A DNA stretch of 64,000 bases from NCBI RefSeq assembly GCF_014356525.2, contig NC_052515.1, positions 24,993,212 to 25,057,211 of the forward strand, written 5' to 3'. This document shows, in pieces, positions 53,566 to 64,000 of the stretch (position 1 is the first letter of the stretch; each line of letters opens with the position of its first letter). The notes below the pieces were generated by a model. The model saw nothing but the letters and a program-made list of their open reading frames with translations, was not told where the DNA came from and ran no database searches. A program made the translations under genes and the position numbers. Source of the stretch: Nilaparvata lugens (lineage: Eukaryota > Arthropoda > Insecta > Hemiptera > Delphacidae).

Positions 53566-54750
53566 GTGAATATGCAAGTTGAGGTCGAAATACCACCTAC
53601 AACAACTAATGAAAGTCAACAAAATTGTCAAGACAAGTAATAATAGAAAAATATATACCCAATAAAAGTGAACAAATAGGTTGGGAAAATACCAATAGGA
53701 AAATATAATATTAACCCTAAGAATATGAACAAAATTGTTGAAAAAATACAAATAAAAAATATAATTAACCCTTAGAATTTATGAACAAATTGTTAGAAAA
53801 ATATATAAATCTATTAAGCCTGTTAGTGTACAGGGAAAATCGTTGCTAATTATATAAATGTATTGCCAAATTAAAATTACCACATGTTAGATTGTTTTTT
53901 GTTTTTCCAAGATTTTTTGAACCTTTTATTAAAATAACGAGAAAAAATAAGTGAAAGGTAATGATGAAGAGAAGATGATGCTAAAATGCAAAGACGTTCA
54001 TAAAAATTATCGATGTCAACTTGAAATTGAATTTAAATTTTCCAAGATATTTCAAACTTTATAAAATGGTTTTAAATATTTAGTTCTTGGATAAAACGTG
54101 ACTGTGTTCCAAAGGGTTGCAAAAATTTTATTTTCATAATACAGTTATGGTGTACCAAGTGAAACATCCACAGGCTTAGCATGGTTTCTTTCAATTTTCA
54201 ATATCAGGCACTAATATCTTGAAACTATGTAGGTATATTTAATGAATGTTCCTGCATTATTACCAATGCTTGTACGCATGTAAAGAAAAAACCAGATGCC
54301 TGAATTAAATTATCAGTTCATAATAGTTGATTAATTGTTGCTTCAAATACACATGAAATTAGATGTATTCACACTTCAACGATGAATACATACATTTTAT
54401 CGATTCAAATCAAGTTAAGGATGTTTCTTTGTTGATTTAAAAACTGGCTATTGTACAATAATAAATCAAGAATAGTGCTTTATTTTGGAACTCAAATCTC
54501 AAGCCAAATAACATGAATATTGGATCATAATTTGAACGTTTTTTAGGGCAAAATTTAAAGTAATCAATTGAAATCTATAATTTACTCATAATCAAGATGA
54601 GAATTACAAATTGACAAAAAAATATTTATTGTTATCTGGAAACAATAATTGGGCCTACTTTTTTGATAGCTATAAAATAATTAACCCTTCTCTTCATTAG
54701 GTTTTCACATTAGTTTTAGAAGGTATTTTTTATGTTTCAATGTATTTTAG
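53566..54750 (+). other. Intron
   Basis: 1.19 kb, AT-rich, with no repeat or gene recognised. Acceptor aatgtattttag. Confidence 0.8.
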
Positions 54751-54891
54751 GTGCACAAGATAAAGGAGAACTGCGCGGAACAAGTGGACTGGCTAAGGGA
54801 CTCCTACCAGGGGCAAGTAAGAAATTTGCGCGGCATAAGAGATTACGGAACGTCGCATCTGGGCTCTTTGAGGGACCAGTATATGGACCAG
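54751..54891 (+). CDS. LRR-Ig protein, cytoplasmic module exon
   Basis: Exactly 47 codons in phase 0, acceptor tgtattttag and donor CAG|gtatac (slightly weak at +4/+5). It encodes [20 protein letters not shown] and [20 protein letters not shown], ending RDQYMDQ. Two internal units of the pattern hxxIR...Q(V/L)xxLRxxYxxQ are visible, continuing the pattern of the flanking exons, so the frame and boundaries are well supported despite the small size. Confidence 0.88.
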
Positions 54892-55022
54892 GTATACGAT
54901 TGCATCTTCTTATTATATTCGACATTTTATCGCTATACTAACTCAGTGCCACGTTTCTAATAGTTTCAATCTTAGTATATAATAAGGAATGCAATTGAAG
55001 TTTGGTTTAAATTGTTATATTT

Positions 55023-55045
55023 ACACACACACACACACACACACA
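55023..55045. repeat. (AC)n microsatellite
   Basis: About eleven perfect AC units. Confidence 0.9.
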
Positions 55046-55499
55046 TGATAAATGCAACAATGATTTAAAAAAAAATCAATTTTTCAAAGGTTAAATTCGA
55101 GTTGTTGAATTCATCAAAGTTGATTTTTTTTTTTTTTTAGAAATTGTTGAATTTATCAAGTTTTGAATAATTGGTTAGTTGTTTTTGATAGAGGGTAAGT
55201 TACATTCATTCAGTTTTAGATTGGTTGGTAGTTTTTGATGAAGAGTGAGTTGTAGAGAGACACAAAAGTCTATCAGAATAAAAGTCAGTCAAGAAATGGA
55301 AAAAGCTTGAAGCATGCCGCATGAAATACTTACTACAACTACATGAAAAAGAAAGAAATAAAATTGGAATGTTTACTAAGCCTCAACGTTCACCCTTTCT
55401 TCCAATAGTTATAGATGTTTTAATTAAATTCTCAATTATGGTCATACTGTATTTGAATTATTCTAGTATGATAATAGGCTAATACTTTTATTTATAAAA

Positions 55500-55740
55500 A
55501 ATAATTATTTACCTTAAAGTAACCTTTGAAATTAATAAAATAATAGATTAAGAATACAAATTATAACTATAATTAAATTTATAAATAATTTTATTATAAT
55601 ATATTATAAAATAATTATACAAGTTATAATTTGTATTCTTAATCTATTATTTTATTAATTTCAAAGTGTACTATAAATCTATTTCATAAATAAAATAAAG
55701 TAGCCCTGAATTTATACATTTTAAGGTAATACTTATATTT
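55500..55740. repeat. AT-rich foldback
   Basis: Inverted arms of about 48 bp (ttgaaattaataaaataata...caaattataact at 55526-55571, and the inverse ending at about 55669). Flanked by taccttaaagtaa / ttttaaggtaatac-like words that also occur at 14840-14855. Confidence 0.75.
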
Positions 55741-56429
55741 GAAGTCAATTGAGTAAATGATATGAAAAACTGACACATGAGAAATAAATACTGATCATAA
55801 ATTTGAATTTTGAGATCATTGTGGTCGATATCACAGAATTATAACTTTAACAAATCTCAAGGAACATGCTGAAAAACAAAGAATAAAGCATTGTTGATTT
55901 TTATACCATCAGCCAAGAGATATTTAATAAAACTTGGAATTCATTGTACTGCAGAGATAAACTGTCTACTCAAGACGTCATGATACATATAAATGTGTTC
56001 TTTCTATATAAGAAGTGTTCTTTCTATACTAAAAGGTGGTTCAAGTATTATTACATAGCATTTATTACTGATATAATTTTCAATGAAATAGCCTGTATTA
56101 CTGAATTACTATACTGGGCTGATATAAATCATGATGAAATTAGAGGTCAATTGATTTTCCGTCTTGAACTCCACTACCCATGCATAATCACACATATGCA
56201 CAATACTCAGTTAAATGAGAGAATCATCGTTGAAAGGAAAAAATTATAAGATTCGAGGTTATCACAACCATCTATTTATTTTATCTTGAGAGAAACTATC
56301 TCTTTATTCTAAAAAGTAAATTGTTGTGACAATTTTGAATCTTTATGATTATTAATGACAGTGAATTCACAATGGGAATTCCCAATCAACCAGAGAACGG
56401 ACACAATATGAAACCACATAAATTCCATG

Positions 56430-56885
56430 ATTATCTATCAATAACGAGGAAGTAGGTTAATTTTTGTATAATAAATTACACTCTTATCACTTCATAGCAA
56501 ACAAGAGTATGCAACTATGTACTGAATCTTAATTCATTATATAGGCTAGTAAATATTCGATTAAACAGAGTTGAGAACCCTTTCATCATTTCATAGCAAA
56601 CAAAAATATGTAGCCATGAATTGAAATGAAACTCAATTCATTATAATAATTTCTATGTTCATATATCAATAACAAGGATGTAGGTTGATTTTTAAATTAC
56701 ACTCTTATCACTTCATAGCAAACAAGAATATGCAACTATGAAGAGAATTTTAATTTAATATTCAGGGTAGTAAATACTCGATTTGAGTTGAGAAACCTTT
56801 TATCAGCAAACAAAAATCTGCAGCCATGAATTGAAACTTGATTCATTATGTAGTAAATTCTCGACTAAACAAAGTTGAGAATGAT
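56430..56885. repeat. Tandem repeat, about 240-bp unit with half-repeats
   Basis: ctcttatcacttcatagcaa, caagagtatgcaactatg, tagtaaatattcgattaaac and agcaaacaaaaatatgtagc recur in the same order in two major copies. Each half repeats the cttcatagcaaacaa theme. Confidence 0.75.
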
Positions 56886-57441
56886 TTTCGACAGTGGTAT
56901 GAAGACAAGCGATATAAAATTGACCACCATCATTCTATTACCCTGCATATTAACTTAAGTAAGGTCATCCTTCAATTGGACTATCCGATTGTTTTGGCTC
57001 CATCAAATGACATCCAACTCAACACAAACTGAATTGGTCAGTCAGTTGTTGAGTCAACTCAATAGAGCTACAAACTCTTTTTGTAGGCTGTTAATAATGT
57101 AATGAAACGGCCCAATTTTCCTGAATTATATGCAACTCTAAAATGTAAATTTACGTTGTGAAAGTATGACAATGAATACTGCAAATTTATTCAGTCATTA
57201 ATTTATTAAGAGTCACAAATTAAACCATGATTATTATGATAATAGTTTTGAGCCATGCTTGTTGTTCTTTCCCGATCATATTTATATGAGTTGTAATTGT
57301 ATCCACAGAAAATAAATAAAAATAAGAAGAGGGTAACAGACTGAGCCAAAAACTGTATCTCACCCAAATTTCAAACAATAAAAATTTCCAAAATAATAAG
57401 TTATTGACAAATAATAAATTATGCTGTTAACTGGAACAAAA

Positions 57442-57706
57442 TGCAAGTCATTTATTGGAATATGATGAGACATTAATTGTTTTATTGATAATTTGTGAAT
57501 AATATTGATATTCCTGAAATAGGCCTACTAGTTCAAAACACAATAAAAATTATTATTTTTTAACTAAGAATAAGAGGATCCAATTAATTCAAGTCATTTA
57601 TTGGAATATGATGAGACATTAATTGTTTTATTGATAATTTGTGAATAATATATTGATATTCCTGATATTAGGCCTACTAGTTCAAAAGACAATAAAAATG
57701 TGTTTT
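57442..57706. repeat. Direct duplication, about 148-bp spacing
   Basis: aagtcatttattggaatatg ... ggcctactagttcaaaa(c/g)a occurs at 57442 and again at 57590, nearly identical over about 115 bp. Confidence 0.9.
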
Positions 57707-58030
57707 TTCTCTATATATATTTGACTCTTTCTAATACCGATTGAACACATCTGAGGATAGACTGGGTTGGATCAAAAATGCACTTTCACTTTCAACTACT
57801 CAGATCCTAGAAGTAAAAGTACAATCTACAAGTTAATATTGATTCAATTGCTGATTAACCAGTTTCAAAGACAAACCACATTTATTTATTAAAAACAATA
57901 AAATGTGGAAGCAACAGATCAATAATCCATTTTGCTCCCATCACATTAATCGTTTGAAAATACAAGGAAAATTTGAAGTACAACTAGACAAATTAATTAA
58001 CATTGAGGGCATTCTAAATTTGATATCTTT

Positions 58031-58182
58031 CTAATACTGATTAGACAAAACACAATGAGGGCAAATATGATATCTCTCTAATACTGATTAGATAGTTGTG
58101 GGTTAGATGTTTGACTTTGAACATCTTTCTAATACTGATTAGACAGTTGTGGGTTAGATGTTTGACTTTGGACTACTTTCAG
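58031..58182 (+). repeat. 58-bp repeat abutting the last splice acceptor
   Basis: tctaatactgattaga(t/c)agt followed by gtgggttagatgtttgactt occurs twice (about 58077 and 58131), with a partial third copy at 58031. The last copy leads directly into ggactactttcag, the acceptor. The ctaatactga word resembles a branch-point sequence, so possible branch sites are duplicated. Confidence 0.8.
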
Positions 58183-58998
58183 ATGCGGCGGGTGCGTGAC
58201 TACTCGAACGGACAGCTGTCATGGGTACGCGAGAACTACGTGTTCCAGCGGAGCCGCATCAGAAAGTTCAGCTCACACCAGGTGCTCTGGTTCCGGGAGT
58301 CCTACAAGTACCAGCAGCAGACACTCAACAAAATACTCGAAAACTTGCCCAGCCTCTACTTTGAGAACTGTCGGTCGGGGTCATGTGGACAATCAGTGCA
58401 GTCAAATCTTGATCAGAAAGGGGTGGAGGTAGAGGAGGAAGATGATGTGGAGAAGATAGATGATTATATCAAGTCAAAAATTAGTAATTTGACAAGACCA
58501 TCAAGGTTGGACGAGGTGCTGGATGAACAGAGTGTGTATTTCACACCTTCTGACCAGTCCATGAGCCCACAAAGTCCATGCAGTTTCCCGAGGGGAATGA
58601 GTGATGAGGAAAATGAGACGTCCACAACTGAACCACTTCGGGCGCCATTTTTCTTCACAATGCACGACAAAGCGGCACCAGGAGTGTCAGGATTGATGAC
58701 CATGCATTCGATACCGATGATCGATGATGACGTCACTCCCTGCCCAGTGTTCCAGGGCACATCACGTGACATCCACCCCTCCACCAGCCTCCCCGCCATG
58801 AGGATCAGCCACGTTCCTAACGACTACAGTTCCTCAGACGATGACGAGATATCCAGATACACTGGATACCAACCACTACACCGTGATACCGTCAAAGCCA
58901 GACTACAACAAAATGGTGAATCATCTTCGAAAATGATAAAAATACCATCCAGGTCGCCGTCATCCTCTGACTCTCCACAACACGAAACAGCTTTGTAG
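58183..58998 (+). CDS. LRR-Ig protein, last exon (cytoplasmic tail)
   Basis: Acceptor ctactttcag, phase 0, 271 codons and TAG. It begins [20 protein letters not shown] and continues [20 protein letters not shown] and [20 protein letters not shown]: two more of the Q-ended amphipathic modules, then a highly conserved-looking stretch. The rest is acidic and Ser/Pro-rich, low in structure ([31 protein letters not shown]). The C-terminus ...ETAL fits a class I PDZ ligand (T-x-L). With the three upstream exons the protein is 970 residues. A frame open further upstream (from 58096) is intron read-through across the 58-bp repeat. Confidence 0.92.
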   Translation: MRRVRDYSNGQLSWVRENYVFQRSRIRKFSSHQVLWFRESYKYQQQTLNKILENLPSLYFENCRSGSCGQSVQSNLDQKGVEVEEEDDVEKIDDYIKSKISNLTRPSRLDEVLDEQSVYFTPSDQSMSPQSPCSFPRGMSDEENETSTTEPLRAPFFFTMHDKAAPGVSGLMTMHSIPMIDDDVTPCPVFQGTSRDIHPSTSLPAMRISHVPNDYSSSDDDEISRYTGYQPLHRDTVKARLQQNGESSSKMIKIPSRSPSSSDSPQHETAL

Positions 58999-59500
58999 TA
59001 GTGCCAATTAGATCTAAGCCAATTACTCTATCCTAGGAATCAATTAAATTATTATTACGATAAAATGTATGAAGCAAATCAATTGAGATTTTCTTCACTA
59101 CCATCTGTGATAGTGAAAAATGGTTAGTTGTGATTCATGTGTCTTCAACTTAAAAAACTAATACTAACTAACGAATGAATGATTATTTGAGGTATTCTGT
59201 TAACTTTAGAATGTTTCATTTATACCACTTTAGAAGAATAATGTACAAACTGTGGTTAACTGGCGGTTACAAAAATTAATTTCAAACAGAGGTTAATTGA
59301 TTACTTAATTAATAAATAATAACTCATCAATTTGATAAACTATTCATTATTTTAAGAATGCTTCGTTTGGATTCACTTAATAAAATTGAATTTACTGTCA
59401 AGAAACTATTAATAAGTTGAATTACATAAACTGTAAACAATACAATTTTCACAGTAAGCTAACCAAATGAAAATATCTGTATTTTTTGTATATTTTTTTA

Positions 59501-59506
59501 AATAAA
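59501..59506 (+). terminator. Possible polyadenylation signal of the LRR-Ig gene
   Basis: aataaa about 500 bp after the stop, in T-rich context. Other candidates lie at about 59380 and 60110-60160, so the actual end is uncertain. Confidence 0.35.
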
Positions 59507-59509
59507 AGA

Positions 59510-60890
59510 TTATACTAATAAAACCGTATCTGCAATTTCCAAGATAATAAAAATATTGAAATAAAATCGAGTTTAAAGAATGCATATCTATTTGAAGTGG
59601 AAAATAACTTAGTAAGCTTGTAAACAATTTGAGAACAATTTTTCACATAGAATCAAAAAGCAGAACAACAGTATCAAGTTTTTTGATATGCAAGCTAATT
59701 TGAATCAATAATATTATCTAATCTATTATTGGTCTGTTCTAGATTACAGCAAAAATTGACAAAGCCCCCAAGTACCTACTAATAACTCTAGATTTATAAT
59801 GTATGTCTTACATGTTTTACATTGCATTAAAATAATCTAATTTCTACTCTCTTTTCATCAGTAAACAAATAGTAACAATATAATAATTTATCGGTGTGTA
59901 ACCTACAACATAAATGGAAAACTTCAAAATAGATGTACTGTATTTACATACTGGAGAATATTAACCTGTACGACTTTATTCTACTGGAATGGTGCATGAG
60001 TTTTAAATCGAATTTAATAGGATAATCGCGACCTTATGAATGTCATAGTTGATGGGAGTTATTTTTTTATTTAGTCAATTAAAATTTGTGTTTTTCTGTT
60101 TTCTACTGTAATAAATCTGATATTTTTTATTAGGAATGTGTATTTGTAATAAATATTTGGAAAATTTGTGGTAGTATTATTTATGACTCATTATCCATTC
60201 ATCAGTAATCAATTAGCAAAATCGGTTAAGGCACACTCACACAACTTTCTTTTCCATAATATTCCAATTTATATTAATATTCCAATTTATATTAATATTC
60301 CCAATCATTCATTTGATGAAGTGATTTATATATTTAATCATTAAAAATTACACAACTTACAGAAAAGTTACCACAGGCTCACGCCCAAAACGGTTCCAAT
60401 TCTAATTTGTACAACAGTGATTGAGTAAATGAAATGAAATGGAACATTAAGCAAGATCATATTGTTTATTTCCCTAATCGTTGAATTATTAATTGACCCC
60501 ATTGATTAACTCTCTCTCAAACTTAATCTTACAAAATCAAACTTGAACCAAACTTATCAGTCATAATAAATTCAAAACCATGATTTAAATCTCATTCAAC
60601 TTAAGCAAAAAAGATTGAACTTGAGCCAAGGTTATTGAACAAGAAATCATAAATGACATTATTTATAAATAGCTTTCAAACAGCTTTGTTTTCATTATAT
60701 TGGGAGAGAGAATGATCAACTTTACTAAAATTATAATAAACTGATATCAATATTAGTCCTAAGGATAGCTTCAATAAATTGAAGAGTGAAACATGACTTT
60801 CCATTCGATCAATGAATGAATGAATTGAGAAAACTGTGACAGTCTATGGCTTATCGATTCTTCACTGACAATAGAAGCAGATTCTTCCCG
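59510..60890. other. Intergenic/3' flank, no gene recognised
   Basis: AT-rich. A fragment of the CACACAACTTTCCTT element (60230-60260) and a hairpin-type repeat (60355-60415) are the only recognisable pieces. Confidence 0.5.
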
Positions 60891-60892
60891 CG

Positions 60893-61042
60893 TATCAGTA
60901 TCAGGTTCAAAGCAAATATTATTCCCATTTGCTCTAATGGGACTATTCACACACAGCCCGAACAAGCGAGTATGAATAGTATCATTAGAACTCATGGGAA
61001 TAGTATTTTCACTGAACCGGACACGGACTCTGATACTGATAG
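60893..61042. repeat. Foldback of the ATGGGACTATTCACAC family, intact
   Basis: tatcagtatcagg at the left, ctgatactgata at the right. Inner inverted words are attcccatttgctctaatgg and ccatt-type agaactcatgggaatagt. Confidence 0.8.
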
Positions 61043-61839
61043 GTGGAAATCCAGTTTAAACCTAGTCTACACTTCCAAAAAATAGTTTGCAATGCTCGTG
61101 TCGAATACTTTTGCATGAATATGTGGAATTCAAAATTAGACTAAAAGGTTTGCACCAAGTGTTCAATAATTAAACTGCTATTTAGATTTTAATCAATAAA
61201 TATGATAACGCTATTACAATTCCGACAAAACAAGACGACGACAATAATATTAAATCAATTTTTATGTTCTTGAAATGTTCTCTTTGAATTTCGTTTATGA
61301 TAGTTTATGACAACTAGAATTTAGCAAACTAAATAGAATTTAGTTTTAATTCACTTGAATAGAATTTCAACTGAATACATGAATCAACTTTGAAAATCTT
61401 CAGAATACAAACTAGTTTTTATTGCAAAAATTATTCTAAAGAGAAAATCTGTTCAACCAATATTCCCAAGTACATAAACCAATTTATATAATTCAACATA
61501 TCTTGAAGTAATGGAAGTATACAAAATGTCAATGCCAAAGTGGAGTGTCACTCAAAAGAGATTATTTTCATATTCCAAGCGGGTAATATCAAACAACTCA
61601 AGTAGATGATGTAGTGCCAAGTGTCTGCGAATGATGTGGAGAGAGAGTAAGAGAGAAAGTAAGAGAAGATGAGTGAGAAAGACACATTGTCACTTTCAAC
61701 AATGATCCAGCCTTCCTCATAAAAATGAATAATAAGAGGCATCTGCTTAATTTTGAGCCATCTTTTCCGGATTCAGTTTGGATATTTCAATTATCTGTTA
61801 CTTCATAGTTTTGTCGAATTTGTTTCTTACAAACAAAAT

Positions 61840-62325
61840 TTCAGAATGATGTGAAGGTTAGTGAAATTAATTTAAAAACTTGTTATAAAACTCACAGAAG
61901 ATTACATAAATTCATTTGAATCTTGAGATTACACATTATTTTCCGAAATATTTTGAATTCACTTTCACTTGCCTCAATTTTGCTTACTTGTATTTCAAAT
62001 ATTTAGTGTCGGTTGCACAAAAGCCGGTTATATTTTAATCGTAATTAATTTCACGAGAACCAATCAGAGACGCCTTCTCTGATTGGTTCTCGTGAAATTA
62101 ATTACGATTAAAATTAAACCGACACTAAATATTTGAAATACAAGTAAGCGAAATTGAGGCATGTGAAAGTGAATTTAAAATATTTCGGAAAATAATGTGT
62201 AATCTCGAGAGAAAAATGAATGTATTTTTCATGAGTTTTCTGTGAGTTTCTATAAACTTCTGTGAGTTTTATGAACAAGGTTTTGAATTTCACTAAAGTT
62301 CACAGCGCAAGACATCATTTTGAAA
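61840..62325. repeat. Large palindrome (about 485 bp) centred on a MITE
   Basis: The left arm contains cacattattttccgaaatat, cactttcacttgcctcaatt, cttacttgtatttcaaatat and ttagtgtcggttgcacaaaa. The right arm repeats them inverted (acactaaatatttgaaatac, aagtaagcgaaattgaggca, tgaaagtgaatt, atatttcggaaaataatgtg). The centre (about 62070) falls in the GTTGCACAAAAGCCGG MITE (ctctgattggttctcgtgaa and its inverse). The arms decay outward. Confidence 0.85.
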
Positions 62326-62885
62326 TGATAATTTTTAATTGACAAGATTAGAATCAATTTAGTTTTACATTCATTTTTTTTGTTTAGTTTACTAAACCGT
62401 AAAAATGGATGTAGTTTCAACTCGGAACTTTTCCAATATTGTGAACTTCATTATTCAATATTACATTTTTTCCAGACTTCCTTACAAAGCTCAATATTGT
62501 AACTGTTCCAAAACTTGATTTTCACATTCAAGCTGAGAAGATCGTCATATTGGATCAGTTAAAGCTGGTTTGTTCCAATCAATTTTAATCTGTGATAAGA
62601 ACTATAAGCAACTTATGCTTGATTAGGTATGAATAGATGATTAAGGTAGTTGATACCGGTAAGTACAACACCATATATTAATTAGTTCTTCAACATGACA
62701 AACATTTCTAACATTGGAATCAAGTCAGAACACATTTCCAATAGGCACTATAATAACAACAACTGGAGTACAATCTTTTAATCAAAAGAATCACAACCAG
62801 CAGTTTTTTATAAATCGGCGGAGAAATGAAGAATTGATAAGAATTATTATTAGGAGAGACCGAGAGAGATAGCTTATATACTCTT

Positions 62886-63110
62886 AATAAAACAAGTTGA
62901 GACTTTGGCAAAAACTCCTTGTTGCCAAATTGTGCGAAATTGCCACCTTTTCATGCAAGCTCATGTAAGACGGAATATATTCAATGGGACAACTCTGCAT
63001 CGACAGTGTTGCCAAATTGAATATATAGACTCATATAGGATTGCATGAAAAGGTAGCAGTTTTGCACAACTTGGCAACGTGGATATTTTGTCCAAGTCTC
63101 AACTTGTTTT
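62886..63110. repeat. 225-bp foldback
   Basis: aacaagttgagactttggca, ttgccaccttttcatgcaa at the left; ttgcatgaaaaggtagcag, ccaagtctcaacttgtttt at the right. The inner arms also share gaatatattcaatgg / ccaaattgaatatat. Confidence 0.8.
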
Positions 63111-63187
63111 AGTCAGAGTATAGTGATTTTCCATGATTTTCCATGGACGAATGAATAATCAAAACGTTTTCAATAAAATAGAATACA

Positions 63188-63375
63188 TAAATAAAAATAT
63201 AAATCTCAGTACTCTTTTAAATTATTTTGTCACAAGTTTCAGACATTAATGCCATTTTCAAGTGATTCACTCACTGAAGTTGAATTATTTCAAGTGATTC
63301 ACTTGAAAATGGCATCAATGTCCAAAACAGGCTGTGACAAAATAATTTAAAAGGGTACTGAGATTGATTTATATT
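63188..63375. repeat. Foldback repeat (AATCTCAGTACTCTTTT...AAAAGGGTACTGAGATT)
   Basis: The outer arms aaatctcagtactcttttaa and ttaaaagggtactgagattg enclose inner arms atgccattttcaagtgattc and gaatcacttgaaaatggcat(c). Largest member of the family seen at 30478 and 39075. Confidence 0.82.
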
Positions 63376-63718
63376 AAGTGACCATAAAGATAAAAGACAA
63401 CATAGAATACACTATGCAATGTAACTGCAGTGACAAAGATATCTTAAAAAGGTATCTTTATTATTCTATGATTTTACTATAATATCTTGTGAAGCAGATC
63501 TTGTAAAGTCATTCTAGCAACCAGTTATAAAAAATCAAATATTGACCAAAAATGTACGGTCAGATATATTATTCCATTCAAATTATATTCCAACAAAATA
63601 TCACTCGAATGCTATTCAAGGTAATATACTGAATCTAGAATTGGAGGGACTTTGAAAAGGAATGCAATAACGTAACTGAGGAAGCAGTAAATACAGTGAA
63701 CTCTACGGTTGAAAGAGA

Positions 63719-63747
63719 GCCGAGAGAGAGAGAGAGAGAGAGAGAGA
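63719..63747. repeat. (GA)n microsatellite
   Basis: About thirteen near-perfect GA units. Confidence 0.9.
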
Positions 63748-64000
63748 ATGATGCAGCAAAGTCAATAATAGCGATAGAAGTTTGTTCACACTGTCAAGGT
63801 CTTTCACATCTATTTCAATCTCAGCCAACTCTGACAAATAAATAAGTCGAACTCTGCGTCAGAAAAAGCATGAGAAAGGAAAAAACTCATAAATTTTAAA
63901 AGTAGCAACTGTATAAGGAATTAAAATAAGTGTGTCTCGCTTCACAACTAATTTGGAACAGAATTTCTCAAAAATATGCATGTTTTGAATATCATTGTAT

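Larger units (their letters stand above)
54892..58182 (+). other. Last intron (3.3 kb), rich in repeats
   Basis: Contains (CA)n at 55023-55045, the AT foldback 55500-55740, a tandem array at 56430-56885, a 147-bp duplication at 57442-57706 and the acceptor-proximal 58-bp duplication. Open frames at 55944-56249 and 56838-57032 were examined and not accepted. Confidence 0.75.

Noticed and set aside
55944..56249. 101-codon frame in the last intron of the receptor gene
   Set aside because: No conserved motif, AT-driven composition, and the exon joints of the receptor are complete without it.

Overview
The window looks like nuclear DNA of an insect, most likely a hemipteran (planthopper-like), judged from the very AT-rich sequence, intron-split genes with GT/AG junctions, and dense small foldback elements, SINEs, LINE tails and microsatellites. 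The species is an inference; the two protein families recognised are animal ones. Most of the window is intron or intergenic DNA made of repeats, and only two host genes can be supported.

Left end, minus strand (1-5907): four consecutive exons of the dehydrogenase-like domain of GLYR1 (NDF / NP60 / N-PAC). They join in phase and run off the left edge a few codons before the expected stop. The 5' exons (rest of the NAD-binding fold, PWWP domain) were not found and should lie at higher coordinates, perhaps beyond recognition here. The introns hold a 530-bp hairpin, a tandemly duplicated MITE, a second foldback family and a 21-bp minisatellite.

Middle (5908-47240): no convincing host gene. It holds many foldbacks/MITEs, SINE and LINE remnants (including the end of a LINE reverse-transcriptase ORF), a perfect (TG)62, a 1.35-kb polypurine tract, a mariner-like foldback carrying transposase C-terminal code, and one striking element: a complete, young LTR retrotransposon (17168-25580). 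It has about 2-kb near-identical LTRs, a 4-bp target duplication, and a gag-type coding region but no recognisable pol.

Right part, plus strand (about 47240-59500): a multi-exon gene for a single-pass membrane protein with a signal peptide, N-flank, about 12 leucine-rich repeats, C-flank, one Ig domain, a transmembrane segment, a Cys-rich juxtamembrane stretch, repeated amphipathic cytoplasmic modules and a class I PDZ-ligand C-terminus. The four coding exons join in phase to 970 residues. A promoter with YY1-like and NRF1-like sites and a non-coding first exon are proposed near 47.3 kb. Several introns contain tandem repeats, one abutting the last splice acceptor.

Right end (59500-64000): intergenic, with a 485-bp palindrome centred on a MITE and further foldbacks.
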